From: Streptomyces sp. A3M-1-3
GTDB taxonomy: Bacteria; Actinomycetota; Actinomycetes; Streptomycetales; Streptomycetaceae
DNA length: 64,000 bases
Reading direction: 5' to 3'
Assembly: GCF_024213665.1 (NCBI RefSeq)
Contig: NZ_JANAVP010000012.1
Span: 62,001 to 126,000 of the forward strand
Positions 8,663 to 16,400 of this stretch are shown piece after piece. The notes below the pieces were generated by a model. It was not told the DNA's origin and searched no databases. It saw only the letters and a program-made list of their open reading frames with translations. A program made the translations under genes and the position numbers. Every line of letters starts with the position of its first letter. Position 1 is the first letter of the stretch.

Positions 8663-9005
8663 GAGTCATCCCCCCGCACGCATGCTGGGCTGCGTGGTTG
8701 TCGGTCCTCTGCCTGAGGTGCCGGTCCCCCTCGACCGCCTCGGGCACACTGGTGGCGAGCCACCGTCCCTACAGACACGGGACGGGAGCTTTCCGGTTGC
8801 ATGATGCCCGCACCGACATCAGTTCGTTTACGGGCCCCACCCCGTTTGCGCCGCAACCGGCCGAGACTCCAAGCGCTCGGAACGCCTGCCCCATTGGAGC
8901 CATTGGCTCCAGGATAGGGTCCACGACCGCTCGCCTTGATCGCAAGGGTGGCATGCGGCTCTGACAGCGGGTCGGGAGCGGGTTGGAACGACGGTTGGGA
9001 CGACG
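8663..9005. other. Intergenic leader upstream of cslA
   Basis: About 340 bases between the cslA start and the terminator of the first tRNA-Lys. No coding region is supported. It should contain the promoter of cslA-glxA, and its one clear structural element is the palindrome at 8895-8911. Confidence 0.6.
8895..8911. promoter_or_regulatory. 17-bp palindrome upstream of cslA
   Basis: TGGAGCCATTGGCTCCA has 7-bp perfect arms around a 3-base centre, about 230 bases upstream of the cslA start. It could be an operator or the base of an RNA hairpin in the cslA leader. No regulator can be assigned from the sequence. Confidence 0.45.
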
Positions 9006-9033
9006 AAACCCCCTCACTTCGGTGAGGGGGTTT
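9006..9033 (-). terminator. Terminator of tRNA-Lys copy 1
   Basis: Perfect 12-bp stem (AAACCCCCTCAC pairing with GTGAGGGGGTTT) with a TTCG tetraloop, beginning 10 bases after the tRNA 3' end. The A/T ends make it a good intrinsic terminator in both directions. Confidence 0.88.
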
Positions 9034-9043
9034 CGGCTGTCTG

Positions 9044-9117
9044 TGCGCCGCCAGGGACTCGAACCCCGGACCCGCTGATTAAGAGTCAGCTGCTCTAACC
9101 AACTGAGCTAGCGGCGC
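9044..9117 (-). tRNA. tRNA-Lys (anticodon CUU), copy 1
   Basis: 74 nt read on the minus strand. The acceptor stem GCGCCGC pairs with GCGGCGC, the discriminator is A, and no CCA is encoded. The anticodon arm is GCTGA-CTCTTAA-TCAGC, giving CUU (Lys, AAG codons). The T-loop is TTCGAGT. It is identical to the copies at 15274-15347 and 30545-30618, including about 5-8 flanking bases on each side. Confidence 0.97.
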
Positions 9118-9259
9118 CTGCTGACCTGGAGAACTCTACCTGAAGCAGAAGGGTGATACAGACCGGCCACGCCGCCGATTGCCCCATTGATAATCTTTTG
9201 GTACGTCAACATGCAATATGTCCAGAGGAGAAGCGTCAAGGGGAGCGGACGGAAAACGC

Positions 9260-10663
9260 ATGACGATGGCGGCACCGGTGTTTGAGGAGTTCGAGCCCGC
9301 GAGCGACTGTGCTTGCGGGGGATGTGTACGGCAGCGGCGGGCCAGGACCCACACCCTGCCGCTGAAGAACGGCGGCCACCCGGCCGCGCACGGGGCGCGC
9401 CGGGCGCTCGTACTGGCCACCGCGGCCGGTGTGGTCCTCGGTGGCGGCGGCGGAGTGGCGGCAGCGGTCACCGCTCCCGGGCACGCGGCGGTCCGCGCGG
9501 ACGACCTGGTCCGCGCGGACGACCCGGACCCGGACGCCGGCCAGGGCAGCCCGCAGGGCGGCAAGGGCCCGCTGCACGGGCCGGCGGGCAAGCCGCCCGT
9601 CGGGAAGCCCGGGGCGCCGGCGATGAAGCCCATCGACCGCACGACGATCATCAATCGGGCCAAGCGGTGGGTGAGGGAGCAGGTTCCGTACAGCATGTCG
9701 ATGTACTGGAGGGACGGGTACCGGCAGGACTGTTCGGGCTACGTGTCGATGGCCTGGAACCTCGGCACCAACGAATGGACAGGCAGCCTCGACACGTTCG
9801 CCACCCGGATCACCAAGGAGCAGTTGCGGCCGGGGGACATGCTGCTCTTCCATAATCCCGACAACCCGACGAACGGCTCGCACGTCACGATCTTCGGCGG
9901 CTGGGCCGACTACTCGCACACGTACTACACCGCGTACGAGCAGGCGCGCCCGTACACCCGCCGGCAGATCACGCCGTACGCGTACTGGAACAACGCCGAC
10001 CACTATGTGCCGTACAGGTACAAGGCCCTGGCCCCGGACACCCCGCCCACGCCGACTACGCCACCCGCGACACCGACCGCGCCCGCGACGCCGAGTGAGC
10101 CCGTCGGCCCGGCCGGCGGCCCGAGCAGCAGCGCCGGGTACCCGGGCGCCGGGTCGTTCGGACCCGGCGCGAACAACGCACATGTCACCCGGCTCGGCGA
10201 GATGCTCGCCGGCCGCGGCGCCGCCCGCTTCTACGGGCGTGGGCCGGGACCGCGCTGGGGCGAGGCGGACCGGCTCGCGACCAAAGCGTTCCAGGAGGCA
10301 CAGGGCTGGAAGGGCGCGGACGCCGACGGGCTGCCGGGCGTGGGCACTTGGCGGCTGCTGGTCCAGAAGAAGGGAAAGGACATCCCGCGCTCGGGGCAGG
10401 GCGGCGGCATCGGCACGAGCGCTGTGCCGGCCTATCCGGGCAAGGGGGTCTTCCGGCCGGGGCAGTCCGGACCGGAGATCGAGAGGCTCGGCAGGCAGTT
10501 GGTGAAGAAAGGCTTCGGCAAGTACTACGCGTCGGGGCCGGGACCGCGCTGGGACGAGGCGGACAGACGCAATGTCGAGGCGTTCCAGCGGGCCCAGGGC
10601 TGGCGCGGCGCTGCCGCGGACGGCTACCCGGGGCCTGAGACCTGGCGGCGGCTCTTCGCATGA
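9260..10663 (+). CDS. Secreted NlpC/P60-like protein with two C-terminal peptidoglycan-binding repeats
   Basis: About 467 residues. The cytosolic N-terminus ASDCACGGCVRQRR carries a Cys cluster, followed by a hydrophobic segment (VLATAAGVVLGGGGGVAAAV) and a Gly/Pro-rich linker. The middle domain has the amidase/peptidase-like core DCSGYVSMAWNLG, then GDMLLFHNP and SHVTIFGGW, matching the Cys and His regions of the NlpC/P60 fold. Two tandem C-terminal modules of about 70 residues (around PGPRWGEADRL..AFQEAQGW and PGPRWDEADRR..AFQRAQGW) resemble peptidoglycan-binding domains. The start is uncertain: ATG 9260 or ATG 9266 best fit the conserved MAAPVFEEFEPASD opening. Its stop overlaps the next ORF, and it lies between cslA and the LPMO gene, suggesting a wall-remodelling job. 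Confidence 0.75.
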   Translation: MTMAAPVFEEFEPASDCACGGCVRQRRARTHTLPLKNGGHPAAHGARRALVLATAAGVVLGGGGGVAAAVTAPGHAAVRADDLVRADDPDPDAGQGSPQGGKGPLHGPAGKPPVGKPGAPAMKPIDRTTIINRAKRWVREQVPYSMSMYWRDGYRQDCSGYVSMAWNLGTNEWTGSLDTFATRITKEQLRPGDMLLFHNPDNPTNGSHVTIFGGWADYSHTYYTAYEQARPYTRRQITPYAYWNNADHYVPYRYKALAPDTPPTPTTPPATPTAPATPSEPVGPAGGPSSSAGYPGAGSFGPGANNAHVTRLGEMLAGRGAARFYGRGPGPRWGEADRLATKAFQEAQGWKGADADGLPGVGTWRLLVQKKGKDIPRSGQGGGIGTSAVPAYPGKGVFRPGQSGPEIERLGRQLVKKGFGKYYASGPGPRWDEADRRNVEAFQRAQGWRGAAADGYPGPETWRRLFA

Positions 10664-10674
10664 CGGAGGCAGAG

Positions 10675-13476
10675 ATGAGTACGACGTATTCGCACCCGGA
10701 GGGCACGCCGGCGGAGCCGGCCGGTCCCTGGCCCGAGCCCGCCCCCGAGGACCCGCGCGCGTCCGCGCCCACGGCCCCGGTGGTTCTGGCGGAGCCGACG
10801 GCCCACGTGGTCCTGGTGAACCCGGCGGACCACGTACCACCGCCGGAACCCCTGGGCCTGTCGCCCCGCCCAGCCCCGGCGGGCCGGGCACGGCCCCCCG
10901 AACCCACGACGGACCGCGGCCGGCCGGCCGACCCAGGGGCCGTGAACGACGCTGCGGTGCAGCTCGGGGACCGCGGCTGGCCGGTGGCCGACGCACACGG
11001 CCCGGACGCACGGGCCCCGGAGGCGCTGGTGAACGACGGCTGCCCAGCGACTCCGGCGGCCGAGCCACAGCGCACGGAGGTGTGGGCTCCGGAGGCTCTC
11101 GGTGTTCCCTTGAACGGGGCACGTCCGGTGGACCCCGTGGGCACGGTGGCCGAGGCGCACCATACGGAGATGCGGGCCCCGGAGGCTCCCGGTCGTCCCT
11201 TGAACGGTGTGCATCCCACGGATCGCGTGGGGTCTGGAGACAGTGGATGGCCTGTGGCCCAGGTGGATCGACTGGCCCAGGCGGGCCCCGGTAACCGCGT
11301 GGATCCGGCGGAGCCGGTCGAGCGAGTAGGCCGGCCGGACCTTGGTGGCCCGACGGGCCATGCGGGTCCGGTGGGTGGGCCGGGCCCAAGTGGCCCGGTG
11401 CACCAGGCGGTTTCGGGTGAGCCGGTCGGGGGGCTGGATCGGGTGGGCCCTGCGGATCCGGTGAGGCCGGTGGGCCGCGCGGTCGCGAGTTCCTTGGGCG
11501 GGTTGGCCCCGGCGGAGCCTGCGGATCGTGGGTGGCCTGTGCCGGCGACCGCCGGTGACCTCGCGCACGCGGCCGAGCCGGTCGAGCGGCTGGGCGGGCC
11601 GGGCCCAAGTGGCCCGGTGCACCATGCGGTTCCGGGCGAGCCGGTCGGGGGGCTGGATCGGGTAGGCCCCGCCCACTCGGTGGGCCGTGCTGACCTCGGG
11701 GGTCATGCGGGTCCGGGGGAGCCGGTGGATCACCTGGTCCCGACGGGACCGGTTGGTCCCGTCGGTTCGGTGGACCGGTCATATCCCACGGGTTCCGGGC
11801 TACACGTGGGCGCCGCGCCCGCCGTGGACCTGGATGATCCCGGGCAAGTCGCGGACCCCTCCCATGCCGGAGGTCTCGCGCATGGTGGCGGTCCGGCCCA
11901 TGCCGTAGGTCCGGCGAGAGCCGGGGATCTGGCCCAGGCCGGCCCTGCGCATGCCGGCGGTCTGGCTTATGACGCGGGCCCCGCGCAAGCCGGCGGTCCG
12001 GTCTATGACGCGGGTCCGGCCGAGGCCGTAACTTCGGCCTACGCCGAGGGGCCGGCCCACGACGTTGATCCCGCGCATGCCTGGGGTCCGGCCCCGGCCG
12101 TCAGCCCCGCGCAAGCCGCGGATCCAGCCCATGACGCGGGTCCCGCCCGCGCCGGTGATCCGGCCTGTGCCGGTGATCCGGCTCAGTTCGTAAGTCCGTG
12201 GCAAGCCGCCGATCCGGCCAGTGCCGCGGGGCCGGCCGCTGGCGCGGATACGGCCGACGACGGGGGTCTCGCGGGAGACGGGGATCCCGCTGACGACGGG
12301 GATTCCGCCGGCCACGGGGGCGATGCGGGCGTCGTGGGAGATGTGGGCGGCGGGGTTGTGTCCGCCGGGGGGCTTGGCGGAGGTGGTGGAACGGCAGCCG
12401 GGGTTGGGCGCGTCGCGGACCACTTCCGGGTCGCCGACGATGCCCGCGCGGCCGGGCAACTGCCCGGTCTGGTCATCCGGAACGAGGCATCCACCGAGAT
12501 CCCGGTGCATCTGCTGTTCCGCGAACTGACGCCGCGCGGGATGGCCCCTCGGTCCGCCGTGCGGCCGCGGACCGCGCCACCCGCCGACCCCGATCTCGTC
12601 GAGCACCCCGGCCCCGTCCTGCCCGGCTGGGCCGCGCTGCTCGCCGGGACCGTCGCGCTGGCCGGGTGCTCGGCGGTGCTGTGGCGGGCCGGGCTCATGC
12701 CCGGCTGGGCGGCCCGCGCCGCCGGGCTCCCCTCGTACCCGTACGACGGTCTCGGCCCAGCCCACCTGGCGGTGCTCGCGTTCTGTGGCTTCCTCGCCCT
12801 CCTCGCCCTCGGCGGGCTCGGCCGCGGCCGGGTCGGCCACGCGTGGGTGCTGACGCTTTTCGGGCAGTACCGCGGCAGCGTCCGGCGCACCGGGCTGGTG
12901 TGGATGAGTCCGCTGCTGCGGCACCGCCGGGTCGACGTACGGCTTCGGCACTGGCGGAGCGAACCGATGCCCGCCGTCGACGCGAACGGGGTCGCGCTGC
13001 GGGTCGTCGTGCTCGTCGTGTGGAAGATCAAGGACACCGTACGGGCGGCGCTCGCCGTCGCGGACCACGAGTCGTATCTGCGGGACCAGGTCGAGGCGGC
13101 GATGGCGCGCGTGCTCTCGCAGCTGCCGACCGATGCCTTCCACGACGACGCGCCGACGCTGCGCAACGCGGAGGCGGTGGGCGACGCGCTCACCCGGATG
13201 CTGTCGGCGGAGGCCGAGCCCATCGGCATCGAGGTGTTCTCGGCCCAGCCGACCCGGATCGAGTACGCGCCGGAGGTGGCGGCCGCGATGCGGCGGCGCC
13301 GGGTGGAGGCGCTCGACGCCAAGCACCGGGACAGCGTGCTGACCTCGGTGGTGGACGCGGTGGACGACACGGTGAACCGGCTGACCGCGCGCGGTCTCGT
13401 CGATCTCGATGACTACGAGCGCAAGGGGCTGGTGAGGGACCTGACGGTGGCCTTCTACACGGGGAGGGTCGGCTGA
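10675..13476 (+). CDS. SPFH/band-7 domain protein with a ~500-residue repetitive N-terminus
   Basis: The start is ATG 10675, with ACGGAGG five bases upstream; the frame also has an ATG overlapping the previous stop. Roughly the first 550 residues are low-complexity, dominated by Gly, Pro, Ala, Asp and Val in degenerate units (GPVGG, DPAHDAGPARAGD). Then come a short conserved stretch (LVIRNEASTEIPVHLL), two hydrophobic helices (WAALLAGTVALAGCSAVLW and LAVLAFCGFLALLALGGL) and a SPFH core with RTGLVWMSPLLRHRRVDV, VVWKIKDTVRAALAV and AEPIGIEVFSAQPTRIEY. SPFH proteins oligomerise on membranes and scaffold microdomains. It directly follows the NlpC-like gene and is probably co-transcribed. Confidence 0.72.
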   Translation: MSTTYSHPEGTPAEPAGPWPEPAPEDPRASAPTAPVVLAEPTAHVVLVNPADHVPPPEPLGLSPRPAPAGRARPPEPTTDRGRPADPGAVNDAAVQLGDRGWPVADAHGPDARAPEALVNDGCPATPAAEPQRTEVWAPEALGVPLNGARPVDPVGTVAEAHHTEMRAPEAPGRPLNGVHPTDRVGSGDSGWPVAQVDRLAQAGPGNRVDPAEPVERVGRPDLGGPTGHAGPVGGPGPSGPVHQAVSGEPVGGLDRVGPADPVRPVGRAVASSLGGLAPAEPADRGWPVPATAGDLAHAAEPVERLGGPGPSGPVHHAVPGEPVGGLDRVGPAHSVGRADLGGHAGPGEPVDHLVPTGPVGPVGSVDRSYPTGSGLHVGAAPAVDLDDPGQVADPSHAGGLAHGGGPAHAVGPARAGDLAQAGPAHAGGLAYDAGPAQAGGPVYDAGPAEAVTSAYAEGPAHDVDPAHAWGPAPAVSPAQAADPAHDAGPARAGDPACAGDPAQFVSPWQAADPASAAGPAAGADTADDGGLAGDGDPADDGDSAGHGGDAGVVGDVGGGVVSAGGLGGGGGTAAGVGRVADHFRVADDARAAGQLPGLVIRNEASTEIPVHLLFRELTPRGMAPRSAVRPRTAPPADPDLVEHPGPVLPGWAALLAGTVALAGCSAVLWRAGLMPGWAARAAGLPSYPYDGLGPAHLAVLAFCGFLALLALGGLGRGRVGHAWVLTLFGQYRGSVRRTGLVWMSPLLRHRRVDVRLRHWRSEPMPAVDANGVALRVVVLVVWKIKDTVRAALAVADHESYLRDQVEAAMARVLSQLPTDAFHDDAPTLRNAEAVGDALTRMLSAEAEPIGIEVFSAQPTRIEYAPEVAAAMRRRRVEALDAKHRDSVLTSVVDAVDDTVNRLTARGLVDLDDYERKGLVRDLTVAFYTGRVG
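11377..11669 (+). repeat. 74-bp direct repeats 219 bp apart inside the SPFH gene
   Basis: The segments 11377-11450 and 11596-11669 differ at only a few bases. The 219-base offset is 73 codons, so the repeat is in frame and encodes a duplicated 73-residue unit containing PSGPVHHAVPGEPVGGLDRV. It is the clearest trace of how the low-complexity N-terminus grew. Confidence 0.85.
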
Positions 13477-13535
13477 GCCGTCCGGTGGGCGCGATCGGAG
13501 CCGCTGCCGGTGTCCACGGCTGCCTGAGCAGGTTC

Positions 13536-13571
13536 GGGCACCGGCGCGGGCACCGGCGCGGACACCGGCAC
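13536..13571. repeat. Three 12-bp tandem repeats in an intergenic stretch
   Basis: GGGCACCGGCGC occurs twice exactly and once as GGACACCGGCAC, in the ~255-base gap between the SPFH gene and the kinase gene. I see no other feature in that gap. Confidence 0.7.
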
Positions 13572-13732
13572 GTGGCCGGCGCCGCCCGGTTCCGGTCCGC
13601 GTCCCGGCTCAGCTCCGTGGCGTCGGCTGGAACGTCCCTCCGTACATGGGCAGCTCGGACGGCCGGATCGGCGGCGTTGACCGAGCGCCAGATCAGAGCT
13701 GGGCCCTGTCGGCGACGGCTACCCTCTCGCGC

Positions 13733-14395
13733 ATGGATCTGGTGCGGCTGGGTGCGGATGCCTGGGTGGTGGCCGCCGAGCGGGGCGGGGCGCGCTCGGT
13801 GCTGGGGATCGCCGGTCCGCCCGGGGCCGGGAAGTCCACCCTCGCGCGCGGGCTCGTCGCCGAGGTGGAGCGGGTGCACGGGGCCGACTCGGCCGCGTAC
13901 CTGCCGCTGGACGGCTTTCATCTGTCGAACGTCCAGCTGGAGCGGCTCGGGCTGGCCTCCCGCAAGGGCTCCGCGCCGAGCTTCGACGTGTGGGGGTACG
14001 AGGCGCTGCTGCGGCGGGTACGGGAGTTGCCCGCCCAGGGGATCTACGTACCGGACTACGACCGCACGCTGCACGAGCCCGTCGCCGCCCGGCACCTCAT
14101 CGCCCCGGCGGCGCGGCTGGTGGTCACCGAGGGGAACTACCTGGCCTGCGATCTGCCGGGGTGGCGCGAGGGGCGGGCGCTGATGGGGGAGGTCTGGTAC
14201 GTGGAGGCGCCCGCCGGGGTGCGCCGTTCGCGGCTGGTGGAGCGGCAGTTGGCGGGCGGGCGCAGTGCCGCCGCGGCCGAGGCGTGGGTGGCGGGCAACG
14301 ACATGCCCAACGGCGAGCTGGTCGAGACCTCGCGGGGCCGGTGCGACCGCATCGTGTCGTCGATTGGTATGGACATGCTCAGGCGCCGTCAATAA
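13733..14395 (+). CDS. P-loop nucleoside/nucleotide kinase-family protein
   Basis: About 220 residues with Walker A GIAGPPGAGKSTLARGL near residue 30 and the sequence LPLDGFHLSN that matches the substrate-binding Asp region of uridine-kinase/phosphoribulokinase-like enzymes. VTEGNYLACDLPGW is the family equivalent of Walker B, and RLVERQLAGGRS is the lid Arg region. The start is taken at ATG 13733 because the conserved domain begins soon after; no clear ribosome site is visible and upstream in-frame codons lack family character. The phosphate acceptor is unknown; related proteins are loosely annotated as nucleoside or fructose kinases. Confidence 0.75.
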   Translation: MDLVRLGADAWVVAAERGGARSVLGIAGPPGAGKSTLARGLVAEVERVHGADSAAYLPLDGFHLSNVQLERLGLASRKGSAPSFDVWGYEALLRRVRELPAQGIYVPDYDRTLHEPVAARHLIAPAARLVVTEGNYLACDLPGWREGRALMGEVWYVEAPAGVRRSRLVERQLAGGRSAAAAEAWVAGNDMPNGELVETSRGRCDRIVSSIGMDMLRRRQ

Positions 14396-14402
14396 TCTGA
14401 AA

Positions 14403-14418
14403 CTTGGTCTAGACCTGA
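14403..14418. promoter_or_regulatory. dre-like operator (DasR type) upstream of the LPMO gene
   Basis: The 10-bp palindrome GGTCTAGACC (14406-14415) equals the core of the DasR-responsive element as I recall it, ACTGGTCTAGACCACT; 12 of 16 positions fit. It lies about 50 bases upstream of the LPMO start codon. DasR is the GntR repressor of chitin and GlcNAc genes, relieved by glucosamine-6-phosphate. Confidence 0.6.
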
Positions 14419-14464
14419 AGTGCGCACGGCTCGCAGAACTCCCCCCACGTTCTCAAGGAGCGTC

Positions 14465-15055
14465 ATGCGTAAAAGGATTGGCGTGGCTGCGATCAGCCTC
14501 GCCGTCGCCGGAATCTCCGTAGTCGCCACCGGCAGCGCAACCAGTCACGGATACACCGACCAGCCCATCAGCCGGCAGAAGCTCTGCGCCAACCGCACGG
14601 TGACCGGCTGCGGCGAGATCATCTATGAACCGCAAAGTGTCGAGGGCCCCAAGGGCTTCCCGTCCGCCGGGCCCGCCGACGGCAAGATCTGCGCGGGCGG
14701 CAACAGCCGCTTCGCTCAGCTCGACGATCCGCGTGGCGGCAACTGGCCCGCGACCAACGTGACCGGCGGCCAGGGCTACAGCTTCCGCTGGCAGTTCACC
14801 GCCATGCACGCGACGACCGACTTCAAGTACTACATCACCAAGAACGGGTGGAACCGGAACCAGCCGCTGACCCGGGCCGCGCTCGACCCGCAGCCCTTCC
14901 TGACGGTCAAGTACAACGGCGCCAGGCCCGGATCCACGGCCGTCCACCAGGGCTCGATCCCCACCGGGAAGACCGGCAAGCACATCATCCTGTCGGTGTG
15001 GACCGTGCATGACACGACGAACGCGTTCTACGCGTGCTCGGACGTACAGTTCTGA
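14465..15055 (+). CDS. lpmP: AA10 lytic polysaccharide monooxygenase (LpmP-like)
   Basis: A 196-residue secreted copper enzyme. The signal peptide ends at GSATS, giving a mature protein that begins with His28 (HGYTDQP), the obligatory first half of the copper histidine brace; the second ligand is His115 in TAMHATTDF. Other AA10 hallmarks are LCANRTVTGCGEI, NWPATNVTGGQGYSFRW, YITKNGW and the C-terminal YACSDVQF. AAGGAG precedes ATG 14465. AA10 enzymes oxidatively cleave chitin or cellulose using H2O2 or O2; GlxA, encoded in the same locus, could supply H2O2. A single-domain enzyme with no carbohydrate-binding module, matching the LPMO gene reported beside cslA in Streptomyces. Confidence 0.9.
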   Translation: MRKRIGVAAISLAVAGISVVATGSATSHGYTDQPISRQKLCANRTVTGCGEIIYEPQSVEGPKGFPSAGPADGKICAGGNSRFAQLDDPRGGNWPATNVTGGQGYSFRWQFTAMHATTDFKYYITKNGWNRNQPLTRAALDPQPFLTVKYNGARPGSTAVHQGSIPTGKTGKHIILSVWTVHDTTNAFYACSDVQF

Positions 15056-15235
15056 CGTCCAGTCAGTTATGGTGCGGCGCCGCCGCGCGGCAGTGAGCCA
15101 CATGCCGGGGTGCTTTTCGACAACACCCCGGAATTCCCCCAGTGGTTGAGCGCAAGCTCCACCTGCCGCCCGCGGAGGACACCCACCGCCGGGTGCCCGC
15201 CGTCCTCGCGTACCTCAGATCCTGAGGTGCACGAA

Positions 15236-15263
15236 GAAGCCCCCCGCTTCCGCGAGGGGCTTC
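15236..15263 (-). terminator. Terminator of tRNA-Lys copy 2
   Basis: Stem GAAGCCCC (15236-15243) with GGGGCTTC (15256-15263), one C-A mismatch, then three more pairs around a TTCC loop. It sits 11 bases after the tRNA 3' end on the minus strand. Confidence 0.8.
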
Positions 15264-15273
15264 ATTCCGTCTG

Positions 15274-15347
15274 TGCGCCGCCAGGGACTCGAACCCCGGA
15301 CCCGCTGATTAAGAGTCAGCTGCTCTAACCAACTGAGCTAGCGGCGC
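15274..15347 (-). tRNA. tRNA-Lys (anticodon CUU), copy 2
   Basis: Identical over all 74 nt to the copies at 9044-9117 and 30545-30618, with the same flanking CAGAC after the 3' end and GTCAGCAG before the 5' end. Anticodon loop CTCTTAA; no encoded CCA. Confidence 0.97.
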
Positions 15348-15414
15348 CTGCTGACCCGGTAATAGTACCTGGTCCGCGGGGGTGCACCGGACCAGGTGCG
15401 AGAACTGGCGAGAA

Positions 15415-16173
15415 CTAGATCGCCAGCGACAGCAGCACCGGGGCGGCTCTGCGGTTCAGCGTCTGGGCGGCCGAGCGCAGCCGGTGGGCGTGCTCGATCG
15501 GCATCGAGAGGGCCAGGCAGCCCACCGCGGCGCCGGCGGTGATCGGGACGGCCGCGCAGACCGTACCCAGCGCGTACTCCTGGAGGTCGAGCACCGGCAC
15601 GGTGGCCGGCTGGCTGTCCAGCTTCGAGAAGAGGATCTTCTCGTTGGTGATCGTCCGCGAGGTGAGCCGGGCGGTCTTGTGCCGGGAGAGGTGGTCGCGG
15701 CGGCCGTTCTGGTCGAGCTGGGTGAGCAGGCACTTGCCGACTGCGCTGGCGTGTGCCGCCGACCGGAAGTCCACCCACTCGTTGACCTTGGGCGTCCGCG
15801 GACCGTCGGCGAACTGGGTGATCCGCACCTCGCCGTCGACGTACCGGCTGATGTAGACGGCGGCGCCGACCGAGTCGCGCAGCTGGTCCAGGGTTTCCTG
15901 CAGCTTGGCCTGGAGGGCCTGCTGCCGGTTCACGCCGGAGCCGAGCAGCACCAGGGAGTCGCCGATCGCATAGGCCCCGTCCGAGACCTGTACGACATAC
16001 CCCTCGCGGCGCAGCATCAGCAGCATGGGGGCGAGATGGGCGGAAGGCAGACCGGTCTCACGCGCGATCTGCACATCGGTCACACCGCCACCATGCCTGG
16101 AGATCGTCTCGAGGACGCGCAGGGCGTACTGCACCGAGTGGAACGGCGCGGTCGGCTCGGGCTTCAGCGCCAC
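15415..16173 (-). CDS. IclR-family transcriptional regulator
   Basis: A 252-residue protein starting at GTG, with GGGGGAA five bases upstream. The N-terminal winged helix-turn-helix (SVQYALRVLETISRHGGGVTDVQIARETGLPSAHL) is followed by an IclR effector domain with FRSAAHASAVGKCLL, LQEYALGTVCAAVPI and GCLALSMPIEHAHRL. IclR proteins bind small organic acids and usually control nearby catabolic or transport operons. It lies downstream of the ehuA gene on the same strand, separated by ~225 bases containing a 14-bp palindrome, so control of the ehu cluster is a reasonable inference. Confidence 0.88.
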   Translation of the reverse strand: MALKPEPTAPFHSVQYALRVLETISRHGGGVTDVQIARETGLPSAHLAPMLLMLRREGYVVQVSDGAYAIGDSLVLLGSGVNRQQALQAKLQETLDQLRDSVGAAVYISRYVDGEVRITQFADGPRTPKVNEWVDFRSAAHASAVGKCLLTQLDQNGRRDHLSRHKTARLTSRTITNEKILFSKLDSQPATVPVLDLQEYALGTVCAAVPITAGAAVGCLALSMPIEHAHRLRSAAQTLNRRAAPVLLSLAI

Positions 16174-16358
16174 GGTTTCCCCCTAGCAGGTTGTGACCGC
16201 TTGCGTTGGCGGCGTCGCAGCTGGTTACGGTCCGCCTGTGATGCGTACCGGCCCCAGAGCTTGGCTTGATACCACGATAGCGGCCAAGGGCCGGATCTGG
16301 AGCGGCTGTTGTTGAGATTGATGGCGCGCACCATGCCTCTCAGCAGGGGCGCGCCACT

Positions 16359-16372
16359 CTGGCATATGCCAG
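16359..16372. promoter_or_regulatory. 14-bp palindrome between ehuA and the iclR-type gene
   Basis: CTGGCATATGCCAG is perfectly self-complementary and lies about 185 bases upstream of the IclR-type start. Its core GGCATATGCC recurs at 31354-31363 upstream of another gene. Candidate operator; the regulator is unknown. Confidence 0.4.
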
Positions 16373-16400
16373 CGTCACGGTCATCGACCGATCGAAGAGG

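Noticed and set aside
9236..11782. Very long minus-strand open frame with collagen-like Gly-Pro-Pro repeats
   Set aside because: It is antisense to the NlpC-like and SPFH genes, whose codon bias is correct; the collagen look is the mirror of Gly/Pro/Ala-rich coding DNA.
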